The notes under the pieces were generated by a model. It searched no databases, had not been told where the DNA came from, and saw only the letters and a program-made list of their open reading frames with translations. Shown here piece by piece: positions 7,859-14,475 of a stretch of DNA of 20,964 bases. The translations under genes were made by a program, and so were the position numbers. The stretch comes from JBGOUJ01 sp041477005. GTDB lineage: Bacteria > Acidobacteriota > Terriglobia > Bryobacterales > JACQDG01. Location: assembly GCA_041477005.1 (NCBI GenBank), contig JBGOUJ010000055.1, positions 1 to 20,964 on the forward strand, in the 5' to 3' direction. Each line of letters starts with the position of its first letter. Position 1 is the stretch's first letter.

Positions 7859-8623
7859 ATGCGCTTCAAACAGGTTTCAGCCTTGGCTCTGGAGACCCTG
7901 AGGAAATACGACTCGGCCACCATCTGCAATGTGATCGAGCTCTTCGGAATTCGTCCCAGCACCGCTGGTTACATGAGTGGCGCGATCCGGGCTGTTTATC
8001 CGGACCTCGCGCCGGTGGTCGGCTATGCCACCACCGCGACGTTCCGGTCTGCCTACCCGTCTTCTGACGAAAGTGTCTACCTGCGGGTCCCCGAGCACAT
8101 CAAACGGATGGAGGAGCTGCCGGAGCCGAGGATTGTGGTGGTGCAGGATCTGGACGATCCGCCGGCGGCGGCCACGCTCGGCGAGGTGATGTGCCGGCTC
8201 TATCGACGATTCGGCTGCTGCGGCTTCGTCACCAGCGGAGCAGCCCGCGATATTCTTCAGGTCCGTCCCTTGAATTTCGCGGTTTTTGCCTCCTCGATTC
8301 TCGTGTCCCATGGCCATTGCCGGTTCGAGGAGATCCATGTGCCGGTGCATATCCACGGATTGACAGTGCGTCCTGGCGATCTCCTACACGCGGATGTCAA
8401 CGGCGTTCTATCAATCCCGAACGAAAAAGCCGAAGAAGTGGCGGCAGCGTGCGAAGACTACCTAGCCATAGAAAAAATCGTCATCGACTATCTGGAGCGG
8501 CCGGACGCCACGCCCGAGGGTTACCGGAGGGCCGAAGAAGAGGCAGCGGAGCAAATCCAGAGGCTTTCTGCAAAGGTCCGCAGGCAGGCTGGCGGCGATG
8601 AAAGCACAACTCCGCAAGGATGA
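7859..8623 (+). CDS. RraA-family (HMG aldolase / demethylmenaquinone methyltransferase-like) protein
   Basis: This 254-residue cytoplasmic protein has no signal peptide. The RraA/HMG-aldolase fold is supported by the opening YDSATICNVIEL helix, the central GCCGFVTSGAARD turn with Arg130-Asp131, and the LHADVNGVLSIP segment near residues 176-187. In class II 4-hydroxy-4-methyl-2-oxoglutarate/oxaloacetate aldolases the Arg-Asp pair binds substrate and metal. The usual preceding DG is SG here, so an Asp is replaced by Ser125. The C-terminal 60 residues form a charged helical extension. Family members cleave pyruvate from 4-hydroxy-2-oxo acids or decarboxylate oxaloacetate; a few are RNase E regulators, unlikely in this context. 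The 3' end overlaps the next gene by 26 bases. Confidence 0.85.
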   Translation: MRFKQVSALALETLRKYDSATICNVIELFGIRPSTAGYMSGAIRAVYPDLAPVVGYATTATFRSAYPSSDESVYLRVPEHIKRMEELPEPRIVVVQDLDDPPAAATLGEVMCRLYRRFGCCGFVTSGAARDILQVRPLNFAVFASSILVSHGHCRFEEIHVPVHIHGLTVRPGDLLHADVNGVLSIPNEKAEEVAAACEDYLAIEKIVIDYLERPDATPEGYRRAEEEAAEQIQRLSAKVRRQAGGDESTTPQG

Positions 8624-9416
8624 CTTAGTCCTGGCGTTCCAGCAAGCCGGGATCGACAGGATTGGCCATCTACTTGTACACAGCTCGTTGTCCAGCCTTG
8701 GCTACGTAGACGGCGGAGCGGATGCCGTAATTGATGCCATTCTACAAGTATTGGGCCGGGAGGGAACCCTGATCGTTCCGACCTTCAATTACGTGGTGCA
8801 AACCGACCAGGTTTTCGATCCGGATACGATGCCGTCACAGACTGGGGTTGTGACGGAGGTGCTGCGAAAGAGGCCCGGCGCTATACGGAGCTTGCATCCC
8901 ACCTACTCGTTCGCCGCGCTGGGGAGGGATGCCGAGGAGATCGCCCAGAACCACTGGAGGGCCGAACCCGTCGGCTTCGGGTCCCCTTTAGACCGCCTCG
9001 CTCGCGCCGGAGGCTGCACCTTGCTGCTAGGTGTGAAGCATGACGCGAACTCGTCCATTCATCTAGGGGAAGCATACGCCGGGGTCCCGTACCGGGACGT
9101 ACCCTACAACCCGGCGTGGCCGCGCGCGGCGCGCCTGCGGCTGGCTTCCGGAGAGCTCATTATGGTGGACCTCCATGGGGAGCCGGGATGCAGCACGGCT
9201 TTCGGGGTGGTTGAGCTTCCGCTGCGAGAGAAAGGGTGCATCCGGGACTTCAAGATCGGGCAAACAAAGTGCCAGTTGATGAAAGTTGCCGATGTGACCA
9301 ACACCACTGTGGAACTGCTCTGCCGGCGTGGAGACATTTTGCTCTGCTCGAATGCCGGGTGCAACTTTTGTCCGTCTGCAAGAAGGGCAACGGGCGAATG
9401 GAAGGCAAGCAGATGA
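8598..9416 (+). CDS. AAC(3)-family N-acetyltransferase-like protein
   Basis: This 272-residue protein carries the antibiotic-NAT fold signature: HLLVHSSLSSLGYVDGGADAVIDAIL, then GTLIVPTFNY, the LHPTYSFAALG segment at about residues 97-107, and a HLGEAYAGVPYR stretch comparable to the catalytic His region. Members transfer an acetyl group from acetyl-CoA to an amine; clinical ones act on aminoglycosides. In environmental genomes most members sit in sugar or natural-product clusters and are not resistance genes. Here it overlaps the RraA-family gene by 26 bases and its TGA overlaps the ATG of the dipeptidase (ATGA). It is therefore probably part of one metabolic unit. The real acceptor is unknown. 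Length is normal. Confidence 0.85.
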   Translation: MKAQLRKDDLVLAFQQAGIDRIGHLLVHSSLSSLGYVDGGADAVIDAILQVLGREGTLIVPTFNYVVQTDQVFDPDTMPSQTGVVTEVLRKRPGAIRSLHPTYSFAALGRDAEEIAQNHWRAEPVGFGSPLDRLARAGGCTLLLGVKHDANSSIHLGEAYAGVPYRDVPYNPAWPRAARLRLASGELIMVDLHGEPGCSTAFGVVELPLREKGCIRDFKIGQTKCQLMKVADVTNTTVELLCRRGDILLCSNAGCNFCPSARRATGEWKASR

Positions 9417-10555
9417 GGTGGTTTCTATATTTGGGGATATCTGCCATTTTGCCGCACTTCGCTTGCCTTGCCGCCATGCGCAAAGTGACGGATGCGCAGG
9501 TCCGCGAGGTGCACCGTTCGGCGCTTCTCATCGACACTCACAACGACGTAACCGGCCGGACGGTAAACGGATTCGAGATCGGAGAAAGGGCCTCGGACGG
9601 ACACACCGACCTGCCCCGCTTGCGAGAGGGAGGCTTCGGCGCTGTATTCTTTGTCGCATCCGGAACGGCTTCGGCCCACCGCGCGCTACAGATGATTGAT
9701 CCCGTACGGTATGAGATCATTGGACGCCACCCGGACGATTTTTTGCTGGCGCGGACGGCGACGGATGTGGAGTTGGCGCGAGATCAGGGAAAGGTTGCGG
9801 CGCTCATCGGTCTGGAGGGAGGACATGCAATCGAGGACAGTCTCCGCCTCTTGCGAGCTTTTTTGTTGCTGGGCGTCCGCTACATGACGCTAACCCACGA
9901 CTTCCACACCAATTGGGCAGACTCGGGTGGTTATGTTGGCCACCCCGCGGCGCCCCGTCACAACGGGCTGACGGAATTCGGCAAAGACGTGGTTCGCGAG
10001 ATGAATCGTCTTGGCATGATAGTGGATATCTCGCACGTCTCCGACAAGACATTCTGGGATACTCTGGCTGTGAGCAGGGCGCCTCTTTTCGCCTCGCACT
10101 CGTCATGCCGCGCGCTGAGCAATATCAGCCGCAATATGTCTGACGAGATGATCCGCGCCATGGCGAAAAAGGGAGGAGTGATTCAGATCAATGTGGGATG
10201 CGATTTTCTTTCCCAAAAATGCGCGGATGCCATCGAAAGTCTCGATTTTTACACAGGCGAGATCCGGATCACGGAGCAATGTAGAGACAACCCAAAGGTG
10301 CGGCGGGCCGAGCTCGAAAAATACTACGCTCAACAGAAGAGCCGGATTCCTCAGGCCACGCTGGAGGACGTAGTGGCGCATATCGATCATGTAGTCAAAA
10401 TTGCCGGAGTTGACGCGGTGGGGATTGGCAGCGATTTCGACGGCATCGAATATGTTCCGGCGGGTTTGGAAGACGTTTCGAAATTTCCGAACCTGACCCG
10501 CGTCCTGCTGGAAGGAGGCTATTCGCCCTCTGAGATTCGAAAGATCTATGGATGA
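9413..10555 (+). CDS. Membrane dipeptidase (peptidase family M19), C-terminus cut by in-frame TGA
   Basis: This 380-residue exported protein has an N-terminal Sec-type signal (about residues 1-20) followed by the M19 amidohydrolase barrel. All expected zinc-site residues are visible: His43 and Asp45 (DTHND), Glu135 (GLEGGHA), His208 (DISHVS), His229 (SHSSC) and Asp341 (GSDFDG). Family enzymes cleave dipeptides, some D-residue dipeptides and beta-lactams. I chose the ATG at 9413, which overlaps the upstream TGA, because the signal begins there; the frame's 5' extension lies inside the previous gene. The protein stops after KIYG at TGA 10553-10555. The same frame then continues with the normal family ending NTLRLMRAVERAAR to TGA 10598-10600. 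A single G-to-T change of a GGA codon explains this. The enzyme may retain activity. Confidence 0.85.
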   Translation: MRWFLYLGISAILPHFACLAAMRKVTDAQVREVHRSALLIDTHNDVTGRTVNGFEIGERASDGHTDLPRLREGGFGAVFFVASGTASAHRALQMIDPVRYEIIGRHPDDFLLARTATDVELARDQGKVAALIGLEGGHAIEDSLRLLRAFLLLGVRYMTLTHDFHTNWADSGGYVGHPAAPRHNGLTEFGKDVVREMNRLGMIVDISHVSDKTFWDTLAVSRAPLFASHSSCRALSNISRNMSDEMIRAMAKKGGVIQINVGCDFLSQKCADAIESLDFYTGEIRITEQCRDNPKVRRAELEKYYAQQKSRIPQATLEDVVAHIDHVVKIAGVDAVGIGSDFDGIEYVPAGLEDVSKFPNLTRVLLEGGYSPSEIRKIYG

Positions 10556-10600
10556 AACACCCTGCGGCTGATGCGAGCTGTGGAACGAGCAGCGAGGTGA
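10553..10600 (+). other. Premature TGA and untranslated remainder of the dipeptidase C-terminus
   Basis: TGA at 10553-10555 sits where the M19 family has the second Gly of a conserved GGN turn. The 14 codons after it (10556-10597) still encode a family-like helix, NTLRLMRAVERAAR, and end in TGA at 10598-10600. That second stop is six bases before the next gene's ATG, the spacing expected of the original gene end. Two explanations are open: a recent nonsense mutation or a base-calling error. Confidence 0.75.
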
Positions 10601-10606
10601 CGAGTC

Positions 10607-11836
10607 ATGTGGCGTAGCAGCTATTCTCGCCGGAACTTCATCAACGCAAGCGTGGCGACAATCGGTGGAATCGGTTTGGCGCGCGGAGGTTGGGGACAGC
10701 AAGTCCCACTTCGTCCCAAGAGCGCGACGGTCGTCCGGAAGCTGCGACATGTTACGGTCTTTCGCGATCCGGATAACTTCTGCGCCGAGACGGCCGTCGA
10801 AAACCTGGGCGGCGGCGAATTGGTGGCTGTATTTGCCCGCAACCGCGGCTTGAATCACACCGACACAGGCAGCATTCTACTGGTCCGCTCGCGCGATCAC
10901 GGTCGTACTTGGGATCGCTCCAGGCCGGTAACGGTCCTGCGACAGGGCGATGATTATGGTTACGCGCTGGCCGGCTTGACCAGGCTATCCGACGGGCGCC
11001 TGGTAGTGAATTCCTACGGGTACGAGTTTCTCCAGGACGACGGTTCGGCAGATTTTGTAAAGGGCAGCTCTGATTTTGCCGGCGTCTATTTGGCCTGGTC
11101 TCAGGATGGAGGGCGCACGTGGAGCGAGCGGCAGAAGGTGCGTATCGCACCCATGCGCCTGGCCGCGGTGCGCGACGGTATCGTCGAAATGCCCGATGGG
11201 ACCCTGCTGATGCCGCTCTCTGGCCTGCGCTCTCGCCACGGGCAGCCGGAGCTCGGAGGCACCGAATCCTGGACCGCTTTTCTGGTCGGCTCGACCGATC
11301 ACGGCCGTCAATGGCACTACTGGGGAACCATGGGCCACGATCCGCTGAACATCCGGTCCTACTGGGAACCAGGGATGCTGCGGCTGCGCGACGGCCGGCT
11401 GGTGGGAATGGTGAGGTGCCATCCGTGGCCGGACGACTTCAGCACCGGTACCAGCGGATATCTCTTCCTGTCCGTCTCTGAGGATGGGGGCGCAAGCTGG
11501 AGCAACCCGAGAAAAACGCCGCTCTGGGGATACCCGGCCGACCTGATCCAGCTCGCCGACGGGCGCGTTTTGTGTACTTATGGCCGGCGGCGCGAGCCGA
11601 TGGGCATTCGTATTGCGGTGTCCCAAGATGGCCTCTCTTGGGATGCGGCCAATGAGTTTGTCATCCGCGAATACCGGCCGCCCGAAAATCCGCGCGTCCG
11701 CGGGAAGGGCTTCCCCACCCATATCGGCTATCCGACGTCCGTACAACTCGAAAGCGGCGAGATTCTTTCCGTATACCACCTTTTCGATGACGAAGGCCGG
11801 CAGTACATCGAGGCGGCCATCTACGAGTTGCCGTGA
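10607..11836 (+). CDS. Tat-exported sialidase-like Asp-box protein
   Basis: This 409-residue protein has a twin-arginine signal (SRRNFI at residues 7-12, hydrophobic stretch to about residue 30). It carries five Asp-box-like repeats: SRDHGRTW (95-102), SQDGGRTW (165-172), STDHGRQW (229-236), SEDGGASW (291-298) and a shortened SQDGLSW (339-345). Their regular spacing of about 50-70 residues fits a beta-propeller. Repeated RLSDGRLVV, RLRDGRLVG and QLADGRVLC strands support this. It resembles exo-sialidase-family proteins common in Acidobacteriota and Planctomycetota, but specificity is unknown. GAGGTGA lies just upstream of the ATG. Its final TGA overlaps the GTG start of the next small gene (GTGA). 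It is not a close copy of the Asp-box protein at 6695. Confidence 0.86.
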   Translation: MWRSSYSRRNFINASVATIGGIGLARGGWGQQVPLRPKSATVVRKLRHVTVFRDPDNFCAETAVENLGGGELVAVFARNRGLNHTDTGSILLVRSRDHGRTWDRSRPVTVLRQGDDYGYALAGLTRLSDGRLVVNSYGYEFLQDDGSADFVKGSSDFAGVYLAWSQDGGRTWSERQKVRIAPMRLAAVRDGIVEMPDGTLLMPLSGLRSRHGQPELGGTESWTAFLVGSTDHGRQWHYWGTMGHDPLNIRSYWEPGMLRLRDGRLVGMVRCHPWPDDFSTGTSGYLFLSVSEDGGASWSNPRKTPLWGYPADLIQLADGRVLCTYGRRREPMGIRIAVSQDGLSWDAANEFVIREYRPPENPRVRGKGFPTHIGYPTSVQLESGEILSVYHLFDDEGRQYIEAAIYELP

Positions 11837-12156
11837 GGACCTTGAGGCGGACGATTCTTCTTTGGAGCATCGGATGCGTGCTGGCTTCCGCTGCCTCACT
11901 TCGTCGGTCTAGCAGCACCGCCGATCCATGGAGCCTGGCTCTGTCGTCAGTGCTTACAGAATCCCGCGTTGTTCTAATCAGCTTTTCCAAAAAAGTGTGG
12001 CAGCTCGATTTAGACACATTGAAATACAGCGCATTAAGTCCTTTGCCAGAGGAAGCCCCTGTCGACTTGCTGATTGGCGCCGGTGGCGAAAATAAGCTGG
12101 AGGGACCTCACCGCAGGTCGCAGTGGACGTTCATCGGACGGTTTGTCCAGAAATAA
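11833..12156 (+). CDS. Small secreted protein of unknown function
   Basis: This 107-residue frame starts at a GTG overlapping the upstream stop (GTGA), which suggests translational coupling. The first 22 residues (basic MRTLRRTI, then hydrophobic, then ASAAS) look like a signal peptide. The rest has a beta-rich stretch, VVLISFSKKVWQLDLDTLKY, then a proline/acidic linker and an IGAGGENKLEGPHRRSQW segment. I recognise no family. The VWQLDLDTLKY phrase resembles a single propeller blade. The short length, and the neighbouring genes that have lost their middles, raise the possibility that this is a start joined to the tail of a longer protein. The open frame and plausible signal favour a real gene, but weakly. 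Confidence 0.5.
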   Translation: MRTLRRTILLWSIGCVLASAASLRRSSSTADPWSLALSSVLTESRVVLISFSKKVWQLDLDTLKYSALSPLPEEAPVDLLIGAGGENKLEGPHRRSQWTFIGRFVQK

Positions 12157-12270
12157 CACGTCCAAAAGAGGTGTTCCACAGGTTGGACCGCCTCGCTGCC
12201 GGGCGCTCGACAGGAATTGACAGGCGGCGGCGGGCCGTTGATACTGATTGTCTGAGGCAACGGGAAACGC
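12157..12270. other. Intergenic region, the longest in the window
   Basis: This 114-base gap separates two groups of tightly coupled genes. It holds a promoter-like pair (annotated separately) and one weak inverted repeat, AACAC at 12155-12159 and GTGTT at 12171-12175, with no following T-run. That repeat is too weak to call a terminator. I see no small gene in it. Confidence 0.6.
12217..12245 (+). promoter_or_regulatory. Candidate sigma70-type promoter
   Basis: A perfect -35 hexamer TTGACA (12217-12222) is followed after 17 bases by GATACT (12240-12245), which matches the -10 consensus at four of six positions. Transcription would start near 12252, some 19 bases before the ATG at 12271. It would drive the glycosidase-like gene and the genes after it. 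This is the only place in the window where a good promoter pair falls in non-coding DNA. Confidence 0.5.
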
Positions 12271-13755
12271 ATGATTCGGCCTAAAATACTGGGGACTGCT
12301 CTGCTAGCCGTGACGATGCTGGAGGCAGAGGCAGCGCCCATCATCGAGCTTACCAAGGATACCCAGCTCTTTGTTGACGATCACCTCATCGGGCGAATGC
12401 AGGGGCTGTTTCGGACCCTCAACAATCCTGTGAGGGTGCCCCAGAATCCCATCATGGTCCCGGACCGCCCCTGGGAGGGGTATCTGGTGCTCCAGCCGGG
12501 CACGGCGATCTTTGACGAGCAAGACCAATTGTTCAAGATGTGGTACAACGCACTGCCCACTCGGGAAAAGCCGTCAGTCGACCAGTATTTGTGCTACGCC
12601 ACATCCCGCGACGGGATCCGCTGGGAAAAGTCGGACCTGAACCTGGTGGAGTTTCACGGCTCCAAGACGAACAACATCGTCCTGAAGTGGTCGAACTGGA
12701 CGCATAGCCTTGTGAAGGACCCTGGCGAGCGCGACGAGCAGCGGCGCTACAAGATGGCGTACTGGCAGACCGAGAACAGGAAGCGCTGCGGCGTGTGGGT
12801 TGCCTTCTCACCCGATGGAATCCGCTGGACCAATTTCGAAGCTAACCCGGTGGTGCCGTGCTCGGCCACCGGCGATACGTTCAGCGTCATGCAGGATCCC
12901 GGTACCAGGCGCTACTTTCTTTACCACAAGACCGGGATCGGGGCGCTGCGGAAAGTTTCGCGGATGTGGAGCGAGGACTTCATTCATTGGCGGGACGACC
13001 GGCACGTGCTCGAACCGGATCAATACGACCAGCCCGATACGGAATTCTACGGTCTCTCGGCATTTCCGTACGGCGGCCAGTATCTCGGGATGCTCTGGGT
13101 ATTTCACCAGTATTTGCAGCGACTCGACGTACAACTGACGTCCAGCCTCGACGGATTGCGCTGGCACAGGGTGCGGAACCGTCGGCTGTTTATTCCGCTC
13201 GGCTATATGAAGCTCGAGTACGGCGGCAGCAGCTTCGACAGCGACATGATCTACCCGGCGAGTGCCCCCGTGGAGAAAGACGGCGAGCTGTTTATTTACT
13301 ACTCGGGGTTCAGAAATCTCCACAGCGCGCCGGCGCTGGATCACACGGGCGAGCTGGGGCTCGCGAAACTGCGGCTCGATGGGTTCTGCTCGCTGGATGC
13401 GACGAGCGAGGGGTCCGTGCAGACGCGCCCGCTGAAGTTCCGCGGATCGACCCTGACGGTCAACGCCGAAATCCGGCGGCTCCAGGCTGACGGTGAAGGA
13501 CCCAACGCGGTCTGGCGAGGCCTTTTCAGCGGGGCGCCCGAGGGCGCCGGTTGGCTTCGCGTCGAAGTGCAGGACGAAAAGGGCCAGCCGATCCCGGGAT
13601 ACGAAGCGTCGCGCTCGGAGCCAATGACCGCTTCCGCGCTCGCCCAAAAGATCGACTGGAAAGAGGGCAAGAATCTTGCGGGCCTGGAGGGCCGCACTGT
13701 CCGCTTCAAGTTTGTCCTGAGCAACGCCCGGTTGTACTCGTTCCGGGTCCAGTAG
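12271..13755 (+). CDS. Secreted glycosidase-like five-bladed-propeller protein (GH32/43-like)
   Basis: This 494-residue protein has a signal peptide (about 1-22) and an opening LFVDDHLIGRMQGLFRTLNN block typical of a large family of uncharacterised glycosidase-like proteins in Acidobacteriota and Planctomycetota. Repeated WYxx and Asp-box-like phrases (SRDGIRWEK near 112, SPDGIRWTN, SSLDGLRWHR) are spaced like propeller blades of GH32/GH43/GH68-type folds. After about residue 385 a C-terminal beta-sandwich-like domain ends in VRFKFVLSNARLYSFRVQ. That same ending appears on the chimeric remnant at 6108-6419. Catalytic acids cannot be named with confidence, so hydrolase activity is inferred. 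A promoter-like sequence lies immediately upstream. The next gene starts two bases after its stop. Confidence 0.78.
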   Translation: MIRPKILGTALLAVTMLEAEAAPIIELTKDTQLFVDDHLIGRMQGLFRTLNNPVRVPQNPIMVPDRPWEGYLVLQPGTAIFDEQDQLFKMWYNALPTREKPSVDQYLCYATSRDGIRWEKSDLNLVEFHGSKTNNIVLKWSNWTHSLVKDPGERDEQRRYKMAYWQTENRKRCGVWVAFSPDGIRWTNFEANPVVPCSATGDTFSVMQDPGTRRYFLYHKTGIGALRKVSRMWSEDFIHWRDDRHVLEPDQYDQPDTEFYGLSAFPYGGQYLGMLWVFHQYLQRLDVQLTSSLDGLRWHRVRNRRLFIPLGYMKLEYGGSSFDSDMIYPASAPVEKDGELFIYYSGFRNLHSAPALDHTGELGLAKLRLDGFCSLDATSEGSVQTRPLKFRGSTLTVNAEIRRLQADGEGPNAVWRGLFSGAPEGAGWLRVEVQDEKGQPIPGYEASRSEPMTASALAQKIDWKEGKNLAGLEGRTVRFKFVLSNARLYSFRVQ

Positions 13756-13757
13756 CC

Positions 13758-14474
13758 ATGAGGATTGGCGCCATTTATCCGGATGATGCCTGGGTGGATG
13801 TCGAGGCCCAAGCCTTAGTCGCCGAGTTTAAACGTTTCATGCCTGCCGGTGTCGAGCTGATCTCGGTGGCGACACCCATCCCGGCGGGCGAGGCCAGGCT
13901 GGAACCCGCGACGAAGCTGGCAACCAACGGCGATATCGAAGAGGCGGCCTGCCGGCTTTTGCGCTACAACCCTTCGTGCTACGCCTACTATTGCACCACC
14001 ATCAGCTTTGCCCGGGGGCCTGGTGGTGATCTGGACCTTGCGCGCCGCATCAGCGACCGGACCGGGAAGCAGGCCACCACCACGAGCACGTCGATGATCG
14101 AGGCTTTCCGGGCGCTCGGGATCTCCCGAGTTTGCCTGGCGAGCCCCTACATGCCGGACGTCGAGCAACAATTCATCCGCTTCATTGAGGCGCACGGCGT
14201 CGAAGTGCTGAAGAGTTTGTCTCTGTGCCTGAAGCGGGGGCACTCCATCGTGCCTCCCGAAAACATCCGCCGGCTGGCGGAGTCGGCAGACGTGGAGGGC
14301 GCCGATGCGGTATTTGTGGGCTGCACGGGCCAAAAGCTGGCGGAGTACATCAGCGAGATGGAAGCTAAGCTCGGCAAGCCGGTGCTCACCGCCAACCAGG
14401 TGACCTCCTGGCATGCACTGAGGCTGATGGGTATCGAACCGAAGCTGGCGGGGCGAGGCCGCCTCTTTTCTTAA
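13758..14474 (+). CDS. Maleate isomerase / arylmalonate decarboxylase-family protein (Asp/Glu racemase superfamily, EutA-like)
   Basis: This 238-residue cytoplasmic enzyme has both expected catalytic cysteines: Cys79 in YYCTTIS and Cys189 in VGCTGQKL. The surrounding strands (TTTSTSMIEAFRALGISRVCLASPY, then GKPVLTANQVTSWHALRLMG) are typical of maleate cis-trans isomerases and arylmalonate decarboxylases. Length matches the family (about 240). The ectoine-utilisation protein EutA belongs to the same superfamily, which matters because an Ehu-like importer lies 8 kb upstream. I cannot separate EutA from other members by eye. The ATG at 13758 lies two bases after the glycosidase-like stop; the upstream extension of the frame is inside that gene. 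The SSS symporter starts one base after its stop. Confidence 0.85.
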   Translation: MRIGAIYPDDAWVDVEAQALVAEFKRFMPAGVELISVATPIPAGEARLEPATKLATNGDIEEAACRLLRYNPSCYAYYCTTISFARGPGGDLDLARRISDRTGKQATTTSTSMIEAFRALGISRVCLASPYMPDVEQQFIRFIEAHGVEVLKSLSLCLKRGHSIVPPENIRRLAESADVEGADAVFVGCTGQKLAEYISEMEAKLGKPVLTANQVTSWHALRLMGIEPKLAGRGRLFS

Positions 14475-14475
14475 G

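Noticed and set aside
9236..9412. Upstream extension of the dipeptidase frame
   Set aside because: It lies inside the AAC(3)-like gene and the signal peptide starts at 9413. The 13551-13757 extension before the maleate isomerase-like gene is rejected for the same reason.
8598..9416. Aminoglycoside resistance gene
   Set aside because: The fold fits, but tight coupling to metabolic genes and the absence of mobile elements or other resistance genes make a housekeeping or pathway role more likely.
10553..10555. TGA recoded as glycine, as in some candidate-phylum codes
   Set aside because: Many genes here end normally at TGA (for example 693-695, 1992-1994, 3091-3093 and 16910-16912), so TGA is a stop in this genome.
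12155..12175. Rho-independent terminator after the small orphan gene
   Set aside because: The stem is only five bases with an 11-base loop and no T-run.
12808..13647. Antisense open frame opposite the glycosidase-like gene, and a similar one at 19563-20612
   Set aside because: The protein content is low-complexity and rich in Arg, Pro and His with no domain. The sense-strand genes explain the region.
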